Notes under the pieces: model-generated | Database searches by the model: none | What the model was told of the DNA's origin: nothing | What the model saw: the letters and a program-made list of their open reading frames with translations, nothing else | Shown here: piece by piece, positions 27,156 to 34,609 of the stretch | Layout: the number at the start of each line of letters is the position of its first letter | How positions within the stretch are numbered: position 1 is the stretch's first letter | Assembly (NCBI GenBank): GCA_965212245.1 | Contig: OZ243107.1 | Location: 434,001-498,000, forward strand | Direction of reading: 5' to 3' | DNA from: CAKZNE01 sp040222435 | GTDB taxonomy: Bacteria > Bacteroidota > Bacteroidia > Flavobacteriales > Schleiferiaceae | DNA length: 64,000 nucleotides | Translations under genes and position numbers: made by a program

Positions 27156-28262
27156 ATGAGGCATTTCATACTTACCCTATTTATCATTTTAACAGTAAGT
27201 TACGGCTACAAGGCGCAGGAATCACTTTCCGGCCATCTAAACACCGGTTTGATTATACCTTTTACTGATTTTACCGAGTCCAGCTTTAGAGGAACGAAAC
27301 CCAACGTATTAATATCTGCCGGTTTAGGCTATCAGTTTAATGTGCCTAACCTGCGACTCAGAGGTGATATTACTGCCGCCACTATTGATGGAGATGACAA
27401 TGTATTCTTTCATGAAACCACCTTTTACGAAGGTTTGCTTTCTCTTCAGTATAATATTGTTCCATTGTTTAGTGACTCAAAGTTTAAACTTTACCTGACC
27501 GGTGGAGCTGGTGGCGTTTTTTACTATTCAAAATTATACGATATCAAAACCCGCAGTTTAGTGGCAGAGTCGCCAAACCCTGCTGAGCAAAGCCTTTCCT
27601 TTAATCCGGTTTTGGCCGGGGGAATTGAAATGGGCTATCCTATTTCCGACAATCTGGAGATTAACCTTGGTTTTACGGAAAGGGTAGTACTCTTTAATGA
27701 TTACATAGATGCTTATAAAAGCGGAGACTTCAATGATCTCTATGGCTCTTTAACCGCTGGTTTAACTTTTTACCTCAAGGACAAAAAGGATAAGAGTAAA
27801 GTAGAACTGGATCGCTCAAAATATAACCAGCTGATATCCACCATTGACAGCCTTGAAGGGGCCAGTAATAACGGTAACCCGGAGGACATTGCTAAACTTG
27901 AGATGGAAAAGCGTGAGAAAGATCTGAGAATACAAATGCTGGAAAATGAACTGGATAGCATGCGGGCCAAAGTGGTAAAACTGGATACGGAAAAGAGAAA
28001 CATGCCTCAGGCACCTGATGCTGAGCAACTACTTTCACGTCCTCAGTACCGTTTGATAGTGGCCAGTCTCCCTTCCCGTGCCATGGCGCAACGCTGGATG
28101 GATCGCTCTTCACTTGATAAATCCGAAATGATTATTATATATGTTGAAGACATAAATACGTATCGGGTAATTTATAAATCCTACGACTCTTACTCCGCAG
28201 CGCGTAAGGAACAACAGCAAATAAAATCTGTGGTTTCCGATGCGTGGATCAAAAAGTTCTAA
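27156..28262 (+). CDS. Outer-membrane beta-barrel protein with coiled coil and C-terminal SPOR-like domain
   Basis: A 368-residue envelope protein. A signal peptide (residues 1-20, ending YGYKAQ) precedes a barrel of alternating strands (about 22-210: GLIIPFTDF, SLQYNIVPLF, GLTFYLKDK). Then comes a charged coiled-coil stretch (about 235-290) and a C-terminal region of about 75 residues (QYRLIVASLPSRAMAQRWMD to VVSDAWIKKF) that looks like a SPOR peptidoglycan-binding domain. This layout would bridge the outer membrane and the wall. Family name not certain. Terminated by a strong hairpin shared with the next, convergent operon. Confidence 0.75.
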   Translation: MRHFILTLFIILTVSYGYKAQESLSGHLNTGLIIPFTDFTESSFRGTKPNVLISAGLGYQFNVPNLRLRGDITAATIDGDDNVFFHETTFYEGLLSLQYNIVPLFSDSKFKLYLTGGAGGVFYYSKLYDIKTRSLVAESPNPAEQSLSFNPVLAGGIEMGYPISDNLEINLGFTERVVLFNDYIDAYKSGDFNDLYGSLTAGLTFYLKDKKDKSKVELDRSKYNQLISTIDSLEGASNNGNPEDIAKLEMEKREKDLRIQMLENELDSMRAKVVKLDTEKRNMPQAPDAEQLLSRPQYRLIVASLPSRAMAQRWMDRSSLDKSEMIIIYVEDINTYRVIYKSYDSYSAARKEQQQIKSVVSDAWIKKF

Positions 28263-28276
28263 AACGAAAACGATTT

Positions 28277-28316
28277 AAATACAAAAGGCCGCTCTTTGGA
28301 GCGGCCTTTTGTATTT
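28277..28316. terminator. Strong bidirectional terminator
   Basis: Perfect 18-bp arms from AAATACAAAAGGCCGCTC with loop TTTG between two convergent genes (SPOR protein and receiver protein). Confidence 0.9.
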
Positions 28317-28333
28317 CCGGTGTGCCTGAATCC

Positions 28334-28693
28334 TTAAACCCGGTCTATAACGTTAACCAGCTCTTCAGCGGCAAAGGGTTTTATAATAAATTGAACGATA
28401 TTGTTGTAATTCAATGATTCATTCTTATCATTCTCACTGGTACTTGAAGTAACTATGGCCACTTTATTGGCCTTTTTCTCATCAGCCATTTGCTGAAGAA
28501 AATCCCATCCGTCCATAATCGGCATATTCAGATCTAAAAATATCAGATCAGGGTTAATCGAATCAATTTTATGATAAGCCCCTTCCGGATCGGTAAAATC
28601 ATATATTTCACAATCAGGAGCATTCATCTCCAAAAATTTCCGCATTATGAAATTGGACATCTCCTTATCGTCCACCAGCATAATCTTTTTCAT
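28334..28693 (-). CDS. Stand-alone response regulator receiver (CheY-like)
   Basis: A 119-residue single receiver domain. Acidic pocket D8-D9, phosphoacceptor D54 in LIFLDLNMPIMDG, switch T82 in IVTSSTS and conserved K105 in FIIKPF are all present. There is no DNA-binding or enzymatic output domain, so it acts by protein contact or as a phosphate relay. It overlaps by 4 bp the gene for a DHp-domain protein that lacks an ATPase. Together with the AhpD-like gene it forms one minus-strand unit. Confidence 0.92.
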   Translation of the reverse strand: MKKIMLVDDKEMSNFIMRKFLEMNAPDCEIYDFTDPEGAYHKIDSINPDLIFLDLNMPIMDGWDFLQQMADEKKANKVAIVTSSTSENDKNESLNYNNIVQFIIKPFAAEELVNVIDRV

Positions 28694-29487
28694 CTCAATT
28701 GTGGTTTTAGCTTGGTTTCAGTATGCTGTATAACCTGACGCAGGACAGCATCCAGATCATGGCTGGCCTCCTCCAGTAGTAACAACTCCTGTATACCTAA
28801 TTGTGGTTTACTTTGCTTGATAAGGTTAATTAACCCCATGATCCTTGAAAGTGGCTCCCGCACTTCATGGGCATTAAGCCTTATTATTTTTCGCAACTCC
28901 TGATTCTTGGATCTTATATCTCGGGTTTTTTTAGCAATTTCCAAACGCTGGAAACTTACAAGAGCGCTTATTTCCTCATTCTTACATTGAACAGCTTTGA
29001 GAGCATGGTTTAATTTTTCATTCTTACTATCCAGGGCTTCATAAAGGGTAAATTGGATAAACTTGGATAAAAGACTCTCTGAAATAAGTTTTAAAATACT
29101 CTGGTTTAAATGCGAAGATTGATTTTCTGTTGTTGAAATGCTAAATATTAAAACGCCCTGATCTGCTGAATTAAAGACCCAACCTCTTAAGGTTTCATTA
29201 TTCAATTTTTCCTCCCGTGGAATACCATCTCTAAGAACCCTTTGTTCAAAAGCCGTGAGAATTTGAGCACACCCCTTTACGATCTGGTTATGCTCTTTCC
29301 CTATCTGCTGGCAGGTAACAGAACCGGCATCCACATAAGTAGCCCTTACCATTTTATAATTGAAAAGATATTTTATGTGCTGTGCCAGCAGCTTCTGCAT
29401 TTCCGCATGACTTATACACGCCATGAGTTTACTGCTAAACTGGGCATACGCTTCAAAAGCCAATCGGATGTTGGTATTATTTGCCAC
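28690..29487 (-). CDS. GAF-like / HisKA (DHp) protein without an ATPase domain
   Basis: A 265-residue protein. The N-terminal 150 residues have a GAF-like pattern (MRATYVDAG-like strands and a helix with ISESLLSKFIQFTLYEALDS); this assignment is tentative. A coiled helix (about 150-200) leads to a HisKA-type dimerisation domain with H207 in LNAHEVREPLSRIMGLI. The protein ends 58 residues later, after the second DHp helix, with no N, G1 or G2 box. So it cannot phosphorylate itself and may be a phosphotransfer or scaffold protein, like Spo0B. The stop is genuine: the downstream receiver gene overlaps it by 4 bp. Confidence 0.8.
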   Translation of the reverse strand: MANNTNIRLAFEAYAQFSSKLMACISHAEMQKLLAQHIKYLFNYKMVRATYVDAGSVTCQQIGKEHNQIVKGCAQILTAFEQRVLRDGIPREEKLNNETLRGWVFNSADQGVLIFSISTTENQSSHLNQSILKLISESLLSKFIQFTLYEALDSKNEKLNHALKAVQCKNEEISALVSFQRLEIAKKTRDIRSKNQELRKIIRLNAHEVREPLSRIMGLINLIKQSKPQLGIQELLLLEEASHDLDAVLRQVIQHTETKLKPQLR

Positions 29488-29500
29488 TACACTTTTATTA

Positions 29501-30082
29501 TTACACCTGGGCTTCCATCAATTCATTGTCAATCTTCACATCTGTTACGTATGCAATTGTGTTCAGCATATTTACTAAATCTGCCTGAGCAAACAGCTCC
29601 ATTATTTCCTGCTCACTAAAACCGGCTTCTCTCAATTTAGCAAAATCCAGCTCTTCAACCTTTTCTGGTTCAAGGGCAGCTTTGGTTACTACCTCAATGG
29701 CCAGGCGATAACTATCGGGTATCAGTTCATGATCCAGGTTGTCTGTAAGCTTAAAATCTATATCATCAGAGATAGAGTTACTCATGCTGTTGGCAAAAAT
29801 GCCATGCGCATGGGCACAGTAACTACAACCACGTTGCTGGCTCACATTGTAAATAATCAATTGCTTCAATACGTTAGGCACCTCTCCTGTCATCAAAGTG
29901 CGTTTCAGTTTTTCCCAGTTAGCATGCAGCAAATTCACATTTCCACCCTGGTATTTAAACCAATTAAGCACAAATGGTAATTGCAACGTACGCTTGGTAT
30001 CGTCATAAATTGCCCTTACCTCAGGATTGGCATCTTCATAAGTAACCGGAGAGTAAAGAGCTTGACGTAATAAGTGATTCAT
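29501..30082 (-). CDS. AhpD-like / carboxymuconolactone decarboxylase family protein
   Basis: A 193-residue helical protein with the peroxidase-type CxxC and following histidine: GCSYCAHAHGIF (residues about 87-98). In AhpD-like proteins this disulfide motif reduces peroxides. The preceding LKQLIIYNVSQQRGC fits the family. A second family member type with decarboxylase activity lacks the CxxC, so the peroxidase-like assignment is preferred. It starts the operon with the DHp-only protein (13-bp gap). A perfect -7 box and an inverted repeat lie upstream. Confidence 0.85.
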   Translation of the reverse strand: MNHLLRQALYSPVTYEDANPEVRAIYDDTKRTLQLPFVLNWFKYQGGNVNLLHANWEKLKRTLMTGEVPNVLKQLIIYNVSQQRGCSYCAHAHGIFANSMSNSISDDIDFKLTDNLDHELIPDSYRLAIEVVTKAALEPEKVEELDFAKLREAGFSEQEIMELFAQADLVNMLNTIAYVTDVKIDNELMEAQV

Positions 30083-30113
30083 TGATCCAAGTTTTTATAG
30101 CTTAATAATTTAA

Positions 30114-30143
30114 AATTCATGACTTTAACTTTTTTCATGAATT
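30114..30143 (-). promoter_or_regulatory. Inverted repeat, candidate operator of the ahpD-like operon
   Basis: Perfect 9-bp arms AATTCATGA / TCATGAATT with a 12-nt spacer. It covers the predicted +1 to +30 region of the minus-strand transcript (from the -7 box at 30149-30156), a usual place for a repressor site. It contains ATGACTTTAA, which recurs at 34184-34193. Confidence 0.4.
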
Positions 30144-30148
30144 ATTTT

Positions 30149-30156
30149 CAAATATA
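30149..30156 (-). promoter_or_regulatory. -7 promoter box of the ahpD-like operon
   Basis: Minus strand TATATTTG (TAnnTTTG), 67 nt upstream of the ATG. No clear -33 TTG. Confidence 0.5.
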
Positions 30157-30206
30157 AGAATAAGATTAATCTGTCAGATTTTCTTTTCGATAATTTTTTC
30201 CGCCTA

Positions 30207-30250
30207 TCCGGTTAAACGGTAACTTCAGCCTCTAATTCCGTATAACCGGA
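30207..30250. promoter_or_regulatory. Large inverted repeat upstream of the metal island
   Basis: Two 13-bp arms (TCCGGTTAAACGG and CCGTATAACCGGA) with one mismatch, 18 nt apart. It lies 35-78 bp upstream of the first island gene (GTG at 30285) and just before a weak -7 box TACTTTTA (30272-30279). It may be a metal-regulator site or an RNA hairpin. Confidence 0.35.
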
Positions 30251-30284
30251 GCTGTTTACAAATCCATTTTGTACTTTTATTGCC

Positions 30285-30608
30285 GTGAAATCAATCAGAG
30301 ATCACATACAGGGTATTGCGGGTGGTCTGCTGCTGCTATTAGCATTGGTGTTTACGCCAAAAGAACTATGGCACAGCTGTGAACATCATTCATCTGCAGA
30401 ACACACTGAACATAATTCTCCCCGGTTTCAGGGCCATGACGAATGTGGCATTTGTGATTTTAACTGGTTGCCTTTCACTCCGGTTGAATCCATTATTGTA
30501 ATTGCTTCTTATGAGTATCCAACGGCCTTAAACACACCTTTGTGCTCTGCCGTGTCCAACGGAAACCTATTACTCAATTCAGACCGGGCACCTCCCCCCT
30601 CAGTTTAA
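30285..30608 (+). CDS. Small membrane-anchored His/Cys-rich protein, first gene of the metal island
   Basis: A 107-residue protein of unknown family. It has a GTG start (no ATG nearby), a hydrophobic N-terminal segment (GGLLLLLALVF, residues about 13-24), and then a stretch dense in possible metal ligands: HSCEHH, AEHTEH and HDECGIC between about 31 and 59. The tail is proline-rich (RAPPPSV). Its position 76 bp ahead of a TonB receptor suggests a metal-binding or sensing role in that unit. The start lies only 5 nt after a weak -7 box, so the transcript may be leaderless. Confidence 0.65.
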   Translation: MKSIRDHIQGIAGGLLLLLALVFTPKELWHSCEHHSSAEHTEHNSPRFQGHDECGICDFNWLPFTPVESIIVIASYEYPTALNTPLCSAVSNGNLLLNSDRAPPPSV

Positions 30609-30683
30609 AGCCCATCTTAACCCAGGCCCTTCTAAATTAAACAGTTGGGGCCTTCATTTATTTTTATTCAATTTTTCTTTTGA

Positions 30684-33005
30684 ATGTCTGATTCATTCAG
30701 TTTGTTTCTTTTCAGGCTGGTACTAATTTGTGCACCTGTTCATATTTTTAGTCAAAACTGTACCTTAAGCATAAGCGGCAGGGTACTAGATGAGCATGAC
30801 CAGCAACCTCTTGCTCTGACCGAAGTGTATATACGCGAATTAAACCGTGGCGCAGTGGCAGATAGTTCCGGAGCTTATTCTATCGAGAGCCTGTGCCCTG
30901 GTATTTACACGGTGATTGCCTCGCATATAGGATGTGAGCCTGTAGTACAAAAAATTGATCTCCGGCAGGATGAGGATCATTTTAATTTTTACCCCGAACA
31001 TCATACTGAACTGCTCTCAGAAGCCAATATTGTTCAAGCCAAAAAACGAACTACTGCATATGCTGAAGTTAAACTCAGCCCTGAACAAATTGAATCTGCC
31101 CGCGGAAATGCGCTTGATGACCTCATTGAAAATGTAAGTGGTGTAAATACCCTTAAGAATGGTAATGCCATTTTAAAACCGGTTATTCACGGGCTTTACG
31201 GCAACCGTATAGTAACGCTGAATCAGGGGGTAAGGCAGGAAGATCAACAATGGGGACTTGAGCATGGCCTTAACGTAGACCCTTTTACAGCCGAAGAGGT
31301 TTCAGTAATAAAAGGAGCTTCAGCGGTACGTTATGGCTCCGGAGCGGTAGGTGGCGTATTAAAGCTGGAAGCTGCTGAACTCCCATATAATTCTAAAAAA
31401 TTTAGCGGGAAAGCATATCTCTTAGGCAACACCAATGGGCGTGGAGGCCTTGCTGCTTTGCACCTGGAGCAAGGCCCGAATACTAAATGGGCTTACCGCA
31501 TTCAGTTGACCGGTCAGCTTATGGGAGACCGAAAAGCACCTGACTATATGTTAACCAATACCGGGAACCGGGAATGGAACGGAGCCTTAACGATCGGTTA
31601 CACATATAACAATTGGGAAACTCAGGCTTACTACAGCACTTTTAATACGGAGCTTGGAATATTACGATCTGCTCATATTGGAAATATTACCGATTTTGAA
31701 CAGGCCATAGAACGGGGTGAACCTTTTTACCAGGAAGCTTTTGACTACCGCATTCAGAATCCCCGCCAACGCCTTACCCACCAGTTGGGTAAACTGAAAA
31801 CTACTTATGAACCCGATGCCCATAAAAAGATTGAACTGATATATGGGATACAACACAACCAACGGCTGGAATACGATATTCGCAGAGACAGCAAAGATCA
31901 GAGACCGGCCAATGACCTGGATCTTTTTACGCAAACCCTTGAGCTTAGTTACCAATGGAACCCTACTCCCCAACACCTTTCAGAATGGGGGTTAGCGGGC
32001 CTGTTACAAGTTAACAGCAATAATGCAGGTACCGGTATCCGTCCTCTGCTTCCCAATTACAATCGCTACGAGGGCGGGGCTTTTATTACCCACCGTTACA
32101 TTTTAAGCTCCTGGTTATGGGAAGCGGGCCTGCGGTATGACCGACAATATACGCTCGTTCAAAAATTCAACTTGCAGAATCAACTCGTACGGCCTGAATT
32201 TAGTTTCAACAGCCTGGCGGCCTCCCTGGGCGCTACCTATTCGTTTAATACCAACTGGCAGCTTAGCAGCTCTCTGGGCTATGCGTATCGCCCTCCCCAT
32301 GTTAATGAACTTATGAGTGAAGGTTTACACCACGGTGCTGCCACCATTGAAACAGGCGACTCCACCCTGCAACCGGAACGATCTCTTAACTGGAGTAATA
32401 CATTATCCATCAACTACCCCGGGCAATGGAACCTCGAGATTACAGCCTATGTAAACCCTTTCCTGAATTTCATATATCTCAATCCACAGCAGGAAGTTCG
32501 TTCTACTATACGGGGTACCTTTCCGGTGTATCTCTATAGTCAGGATAACGCTATTCTCTCCGGGGTGGATCTGAGCGGAGGGCTAAGCGTATCGCCCAAA
32601 TTGGATTATACGCTTACCGGGAGCTATATGCGGGGCTTCAATAACTCAGACGGAGATGATCTCATTCTGATGCCTGCCCCTCAACTCGCCCACAGCTTAA
32701 GCTACCACTTTAAGGATCTTAAAACATTTAAGAACAACTTTCTTTCGATATCACAAAAACTAGTGGCCCGGCAGCAGCATTTTCCTGAGGAGGCAGACCT
32801 TATGCCCCCGCCCGAAGGCTATAACCTGATCGGGATTTCCATCGGCTCCGAACTCGTTTCCACGCACACTAAAAGTTCCTGGGCTTTTACATTTTCTATT
32901 GAAAATCTATTCAATACGTCTTACCGTGATTACCTGAACCGTTTCCGGTATTATGCAGATCAAACAGGTACCAACATTCAATTAAAACTCAAATATGAAT
33001 TCTAA
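30684..33005 (+). CDS. TonB-dependent outer-membrane receptor (possible metal receptor)
   Basis: A 773-residue receptor. Signal peptide (1-24), a carboxypeptidase-like regulatory domain (about 27-100, SGRVLDEHDQQPL), the plug (about 120-225) and a 22-strand barrel ending in the C-terminal aromatic pattern LKLKYEF. The plug sequence GLYGNRIVTLNQGVRQEDQQ and EVSVIKGASAVRYGSGAVGG resembles zinc-type ZnuD-like receptors of this phylum; that comparison is from memory and of modest weight. The next gene is a surface-type lipoprotein that may assist it. Substrate not determinable here. Confidence 0.85.
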   Translation: MSDSFSLFLFRLVLICAPVHIFSQNCTLSISGRVLDEHDQQPLALTEVYIRELNRGAVADSSGAYSIESLCPGIYTVIASHIGCEPVVQKIDLRQDEDHFNFYPEHHTELLSEANIVQAKKRTTAYAEVKLSPEQIESARGNALDDLIENVSGVNTLKNGNAILKPVIHGLYGNRIVTLNQGVRQEDQQWGLEHGLNVDPFTAEEVSVIKGASAVRYGSGAVGGVLKLEAAELPYNSKKFSGKAYLLGNTNGRGGLAALHLEQGPNTKWAYRIQLTGQLMGDRKAPDYMLTNTGNREWNGALTIGYTYNNWETQAYYSTFNTELGILRSAHIGNITDFEQAIERGEPFYQEAFDYRIQNPRQRLTHQLGKLKTTYEPDAHKKIELIYGIQHNQRLEYDIRRDSKDQRPANDLDLFTQTLELSYQWNPTPQHLSEWGLAGLLQVNSNNAGTGIRPLLPNYNRYEGGAFITHRYILSSWLWEAGLRYDRQYTLVQKFNLQNQLVRPEFSFNSLAASLGATYSFNTNWQLSSSLGYAYRPPHVNELMSEGLHHGAATIETGDSTLQPERSLNWSNTLSINYPGQWNLEITAYVNPFLNFIYLNPQQEVRSTIRGTFPVYLYSQDNAILSGVDLSGGLSVSPKLDYTLTGSYMRGFNNSDGDDLILMPAPQLAHSLSYHFKDLKTFKNNFLSISQKLVARQQHFPEEADLMPPPEGYNLIGISIGSELVSTHTKSSWAFTFSIENLFNTSYRDYLNRFRYYADQTGTNIQLKLKYEF

Positions 33006-33015
33006 ATCTGTAATT

Positions 33016-33579
33016 ATGAAAAACTCACTAATGAGTTGTGGCCTCGCGGCCCTTTTACTGGCAACTGCCTGTGACAAAGATGACAACAAGCCAACCTTGG
33101 AAAACGAGGAAGAACTGATCACTACCGTACGTGTACATCTTGAGCCCTTAGACTCTGGCTCCAATGTGATCTTAAGCTTTATTGACCCGGATGGTGATGG
33201 TCCGGTAAGCCCAACCATACAGAATGGTGTGCTGCAAGATAGTACGGATTACAACGTGGCCGTTGAATTCCTGAATGCCACTAAAAATCCTCCGGAGGAC
33301 ATCACGGAAGAAGTGAGAAATGAAGGCACGGATCACCAGTTGTTTTTCGTGTTCGGCCAGGGTTTAAACATGGATTTTGAATACCAGGACACCGACTCCC
33401 AAGGCAAGCCAATTGGTTTAAAAGCACTGTTCCACACTTATGAAGCAGGCTCAGGAGACTTCAGGTTAATTCTTCGTCATCAACCCAATAAATCAGCTAC
33501 CGGAGTAAGTGAAGGTACGCTGGACAATGCTGGCGGAGATACCGATGTTGAGGTTACTTTTACACTGGCCGTGCAGTAA
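33016..33579 (+). CDS. Surface-type lipoprotein partner of the TonB receptor
   Basis: A 187-residue protein. The ATG at 33016 starts a lipoprotein signal peptide ending LLLATAC; the mature end reads C-D-K-D-D-N, which fits the C-x-K-(D/E)2 lipoprotein export signal reported in Capnocytophaga and thus predicts surface exposure. The body is acidic, with an EF-hand-like FIDPDGDGPVSP loop near residue 62. No enzyme motif is visible. It follows the receptor stop by 10 bp and likely binds the same ligand. Terminated by a hairpin. Confidence 0.75.
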   Translation: MKNSLMSCGLAALLLATACDKDDNKPTLENEEELITTVRVHLEPLDSGSNVILSFIDPDGDGPVSPTIQNGVLQDSTDYNVAVEFLNATKNPPEDITEEVRNEGTDHQLFFVFGQGLNMDFEYQDTDSQGKPIGLKALFHTYEAGSGDFRLILRHQPNKSATGVSEGTLDNAGGDTDVEVTFTLAVQ

Positions 33580-33583
33580 CAAC

Positions 33584-33612
33584 TTGAACGGGGGTTTTAA
33601 ACCCCCGTTCAA
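33584..33612. terminator. Hairpin after the receptor-lipoprotein pair
   Basis: Perfect 14-bp arms (TTGAACGGGGGTTT / AAACCCCCGTTCAA) around a single T. Very stable, but no T-run follows on either strand, so it may be a transcript-protecting hairpin rather than a classic terminator. Confidence 0.6.
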
Positions 33613-33687
33613 ACTCTCCGGGGCACTTTAAAAATTCTGGTAACCGGCTTTCTCAGAGTTGAACAATGCTCTGTTCACTCTTATTTT

Positions 33688-33695
33688 TATCTTTG
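33688..33695 (+). promoter_or_regulatory. -7 promoter box of the HYC_CC_PP gene
   Basis: TATCTTTG (TAnnTTTG) ends 5 nt before the GTG at 33701. The implied transcription start coincides with the start codon. Confidence 0.5.
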
Positions 33696-33700
33696 TAGTT

Positions 33701-34141
33701 GTGATAAAGGTAAAAGCCATATTATCTATTGCCCTTACCGGCATTCTCATTTTCGCTACGGCCGGCTTCTCGGTAAGCCGTCATTATTGTATGGGTATGC
33801 TGGTGGAGGAGAGTTTCTTTGACTGGGATAGTGGTTGCTCAGACCAAACACAGGGTGTTTGTCACCTACAGGACGCTCATCATGATAAAGATGACTCCCT
33901 GAAAAAAAATTGCTGTGAGGATGAAAACCTCATTATAAATGGTATTCAAGTGCTTAGCTTTTCCAAGCACTCCATATCCGGAAATCTTAATCCGCAATTT
34001 TTTACCGCTTTTCTTTATTCTTATCTGCGGATTTCTTTTTCGCAGCTTCTTAATTCCTATACTTTTTCCAATGCCCCTCCTGATCTCTTAAAGCGTTCAG
34101 GGGCCGAGATATTGGTATGGGTGCAACGTTTTCTTATTTAG
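33701..34141 (+). CDS. HYC_CC_PP-type metal-island protein
   Basis: A 146-residue protein. The three family landmarks are in order: HYC in SRHYCMG (near residue 26), CC in KNCCEDEN (near residue 75) and PP in NAPPDLL (near 123). A hydrophobic N-terminal segment (ILSIALTGILIFATAGF) precedes HYC. I start at GTG 33701, not the earlier TTG at 33659, because the longer form would run through the promoter box and an extra 14 hydrophobic residues. Members of this family lie next to metal-transport genes in Bacteroidota; the function itself is unknown. Confidence 0.8.
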   Translation: MIKVKAILSIALTGILIFATAGFSVSRHYCMGMLVEESFFDWDSGCSDQTQGVCHLQDAHHDKDDSLKKNCCEDENLIINGIQVLSFSKHSISGNLNPQFFTAFLYSYLRISFSQLLNSYTFSNAPPDLLKRSGAEILVWVQRFLI

Positions 34142-34155
34142 ACTTTCAATTTAGA

Positions 34156-34174
34156 GGTGTAGACCTGCTACACC
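34156..34174. promoter_or_regulatory. Inverted repeat upstream of the HMA gene
   Basis: GGTGTAG / CTACACC with a 5-nt centre, 15-33 bp after the HYC_CC_PP stop. A short hairpin or a regulator site; no T-run follows. Confidence 0.3.
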
Positions 34175-34183
34175 ATTACACGC

Positions 34184-34199
34184 ATGACTTTAAAGTCAT
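34184..34199. promoter_or_regulatory. Perfect 16-bp palindrome upstream of the HMA gene
   Basis: ATGACTTTAAAGTCAT, 33-48 bp before the HMA gene ATG. The first ten bases recur in the operator-like repeat ahead of the ahpD-like operon (30119-30128), suggesting a common regulator. Confidence 0.4.
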
Positions 34200-34231
34200 T
34201 TAATTAATAATTGAAAATAATCTGAATAAAA

Positions 34232-34594
34232 ATGAAAACGATATCTAAAATTTCCCTCCTCACCCTTTTTATGGCTCTGCTATCGCTTACACCAGCATCA
34301 GCTCAATCCGAAACAGACACTACCCTCATTGTAAATGGAGTGTGTCAGATGTGTAAAAGAACCATTGAGAATGCTGCTTACATCAAGGGTGTTTCCAAAG
34401 CCGAATGGGATGTGGAAAACAAAGTATTGACCCTCACCTATAATACCGGAGAAACATCGCTGGAAGAAATTAATACTTCCATCAATGAGTCCGGTTACGA
34501 TACCGAGATCAATACCGCCAGTGAAGAGGCTTACAACAGCCTCCACAAGTGTTGCCATTACCGCGACCCTGAGGTAGTTAAGGATCATCAGTAA
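34232..34594 (+). CDS. Periplasmic HMA-type metal-binding protein
   Basis: A 120-residue secreted protein: signal peptide (about 1-25, PASAQ cleavage) and one heavy-metal-associated ferredoxin fold with the two-cysteine motif GVCQMCKRTIE (residues 36-46) and the alternating strand pattern up to INESGYDTE. An extra C-terminal cluster HKCCHYRDP adds more possible ligands. Copper or zinc binding is likely, as for other HMA domains. It directly precedes a TonB receptor (15 bp), so it is probably co-transcribed with it. Confidence 0.85.
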   Translation: MKTISKISLLTLFMALLSLTPASAQSETDTTLIVNGVCQMCKRTIENAAYIKGVSKAEWDVENKVLTLTYNTGETSLEEINTSINESGYDTEINTASEEAYNSLHKCCHYRDPEVVKDHQ

Positions 34595-34609
34595 ACACCC
34601 GGGCTCATT

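Noticed and set aside
28690..29487. Truncated or frameshifted histidine kinase
   Set aside because: The next gene overlaps the stop by 4 bp and no ATPase coding sequence lies in any frame downstream, so the short form seems natural.
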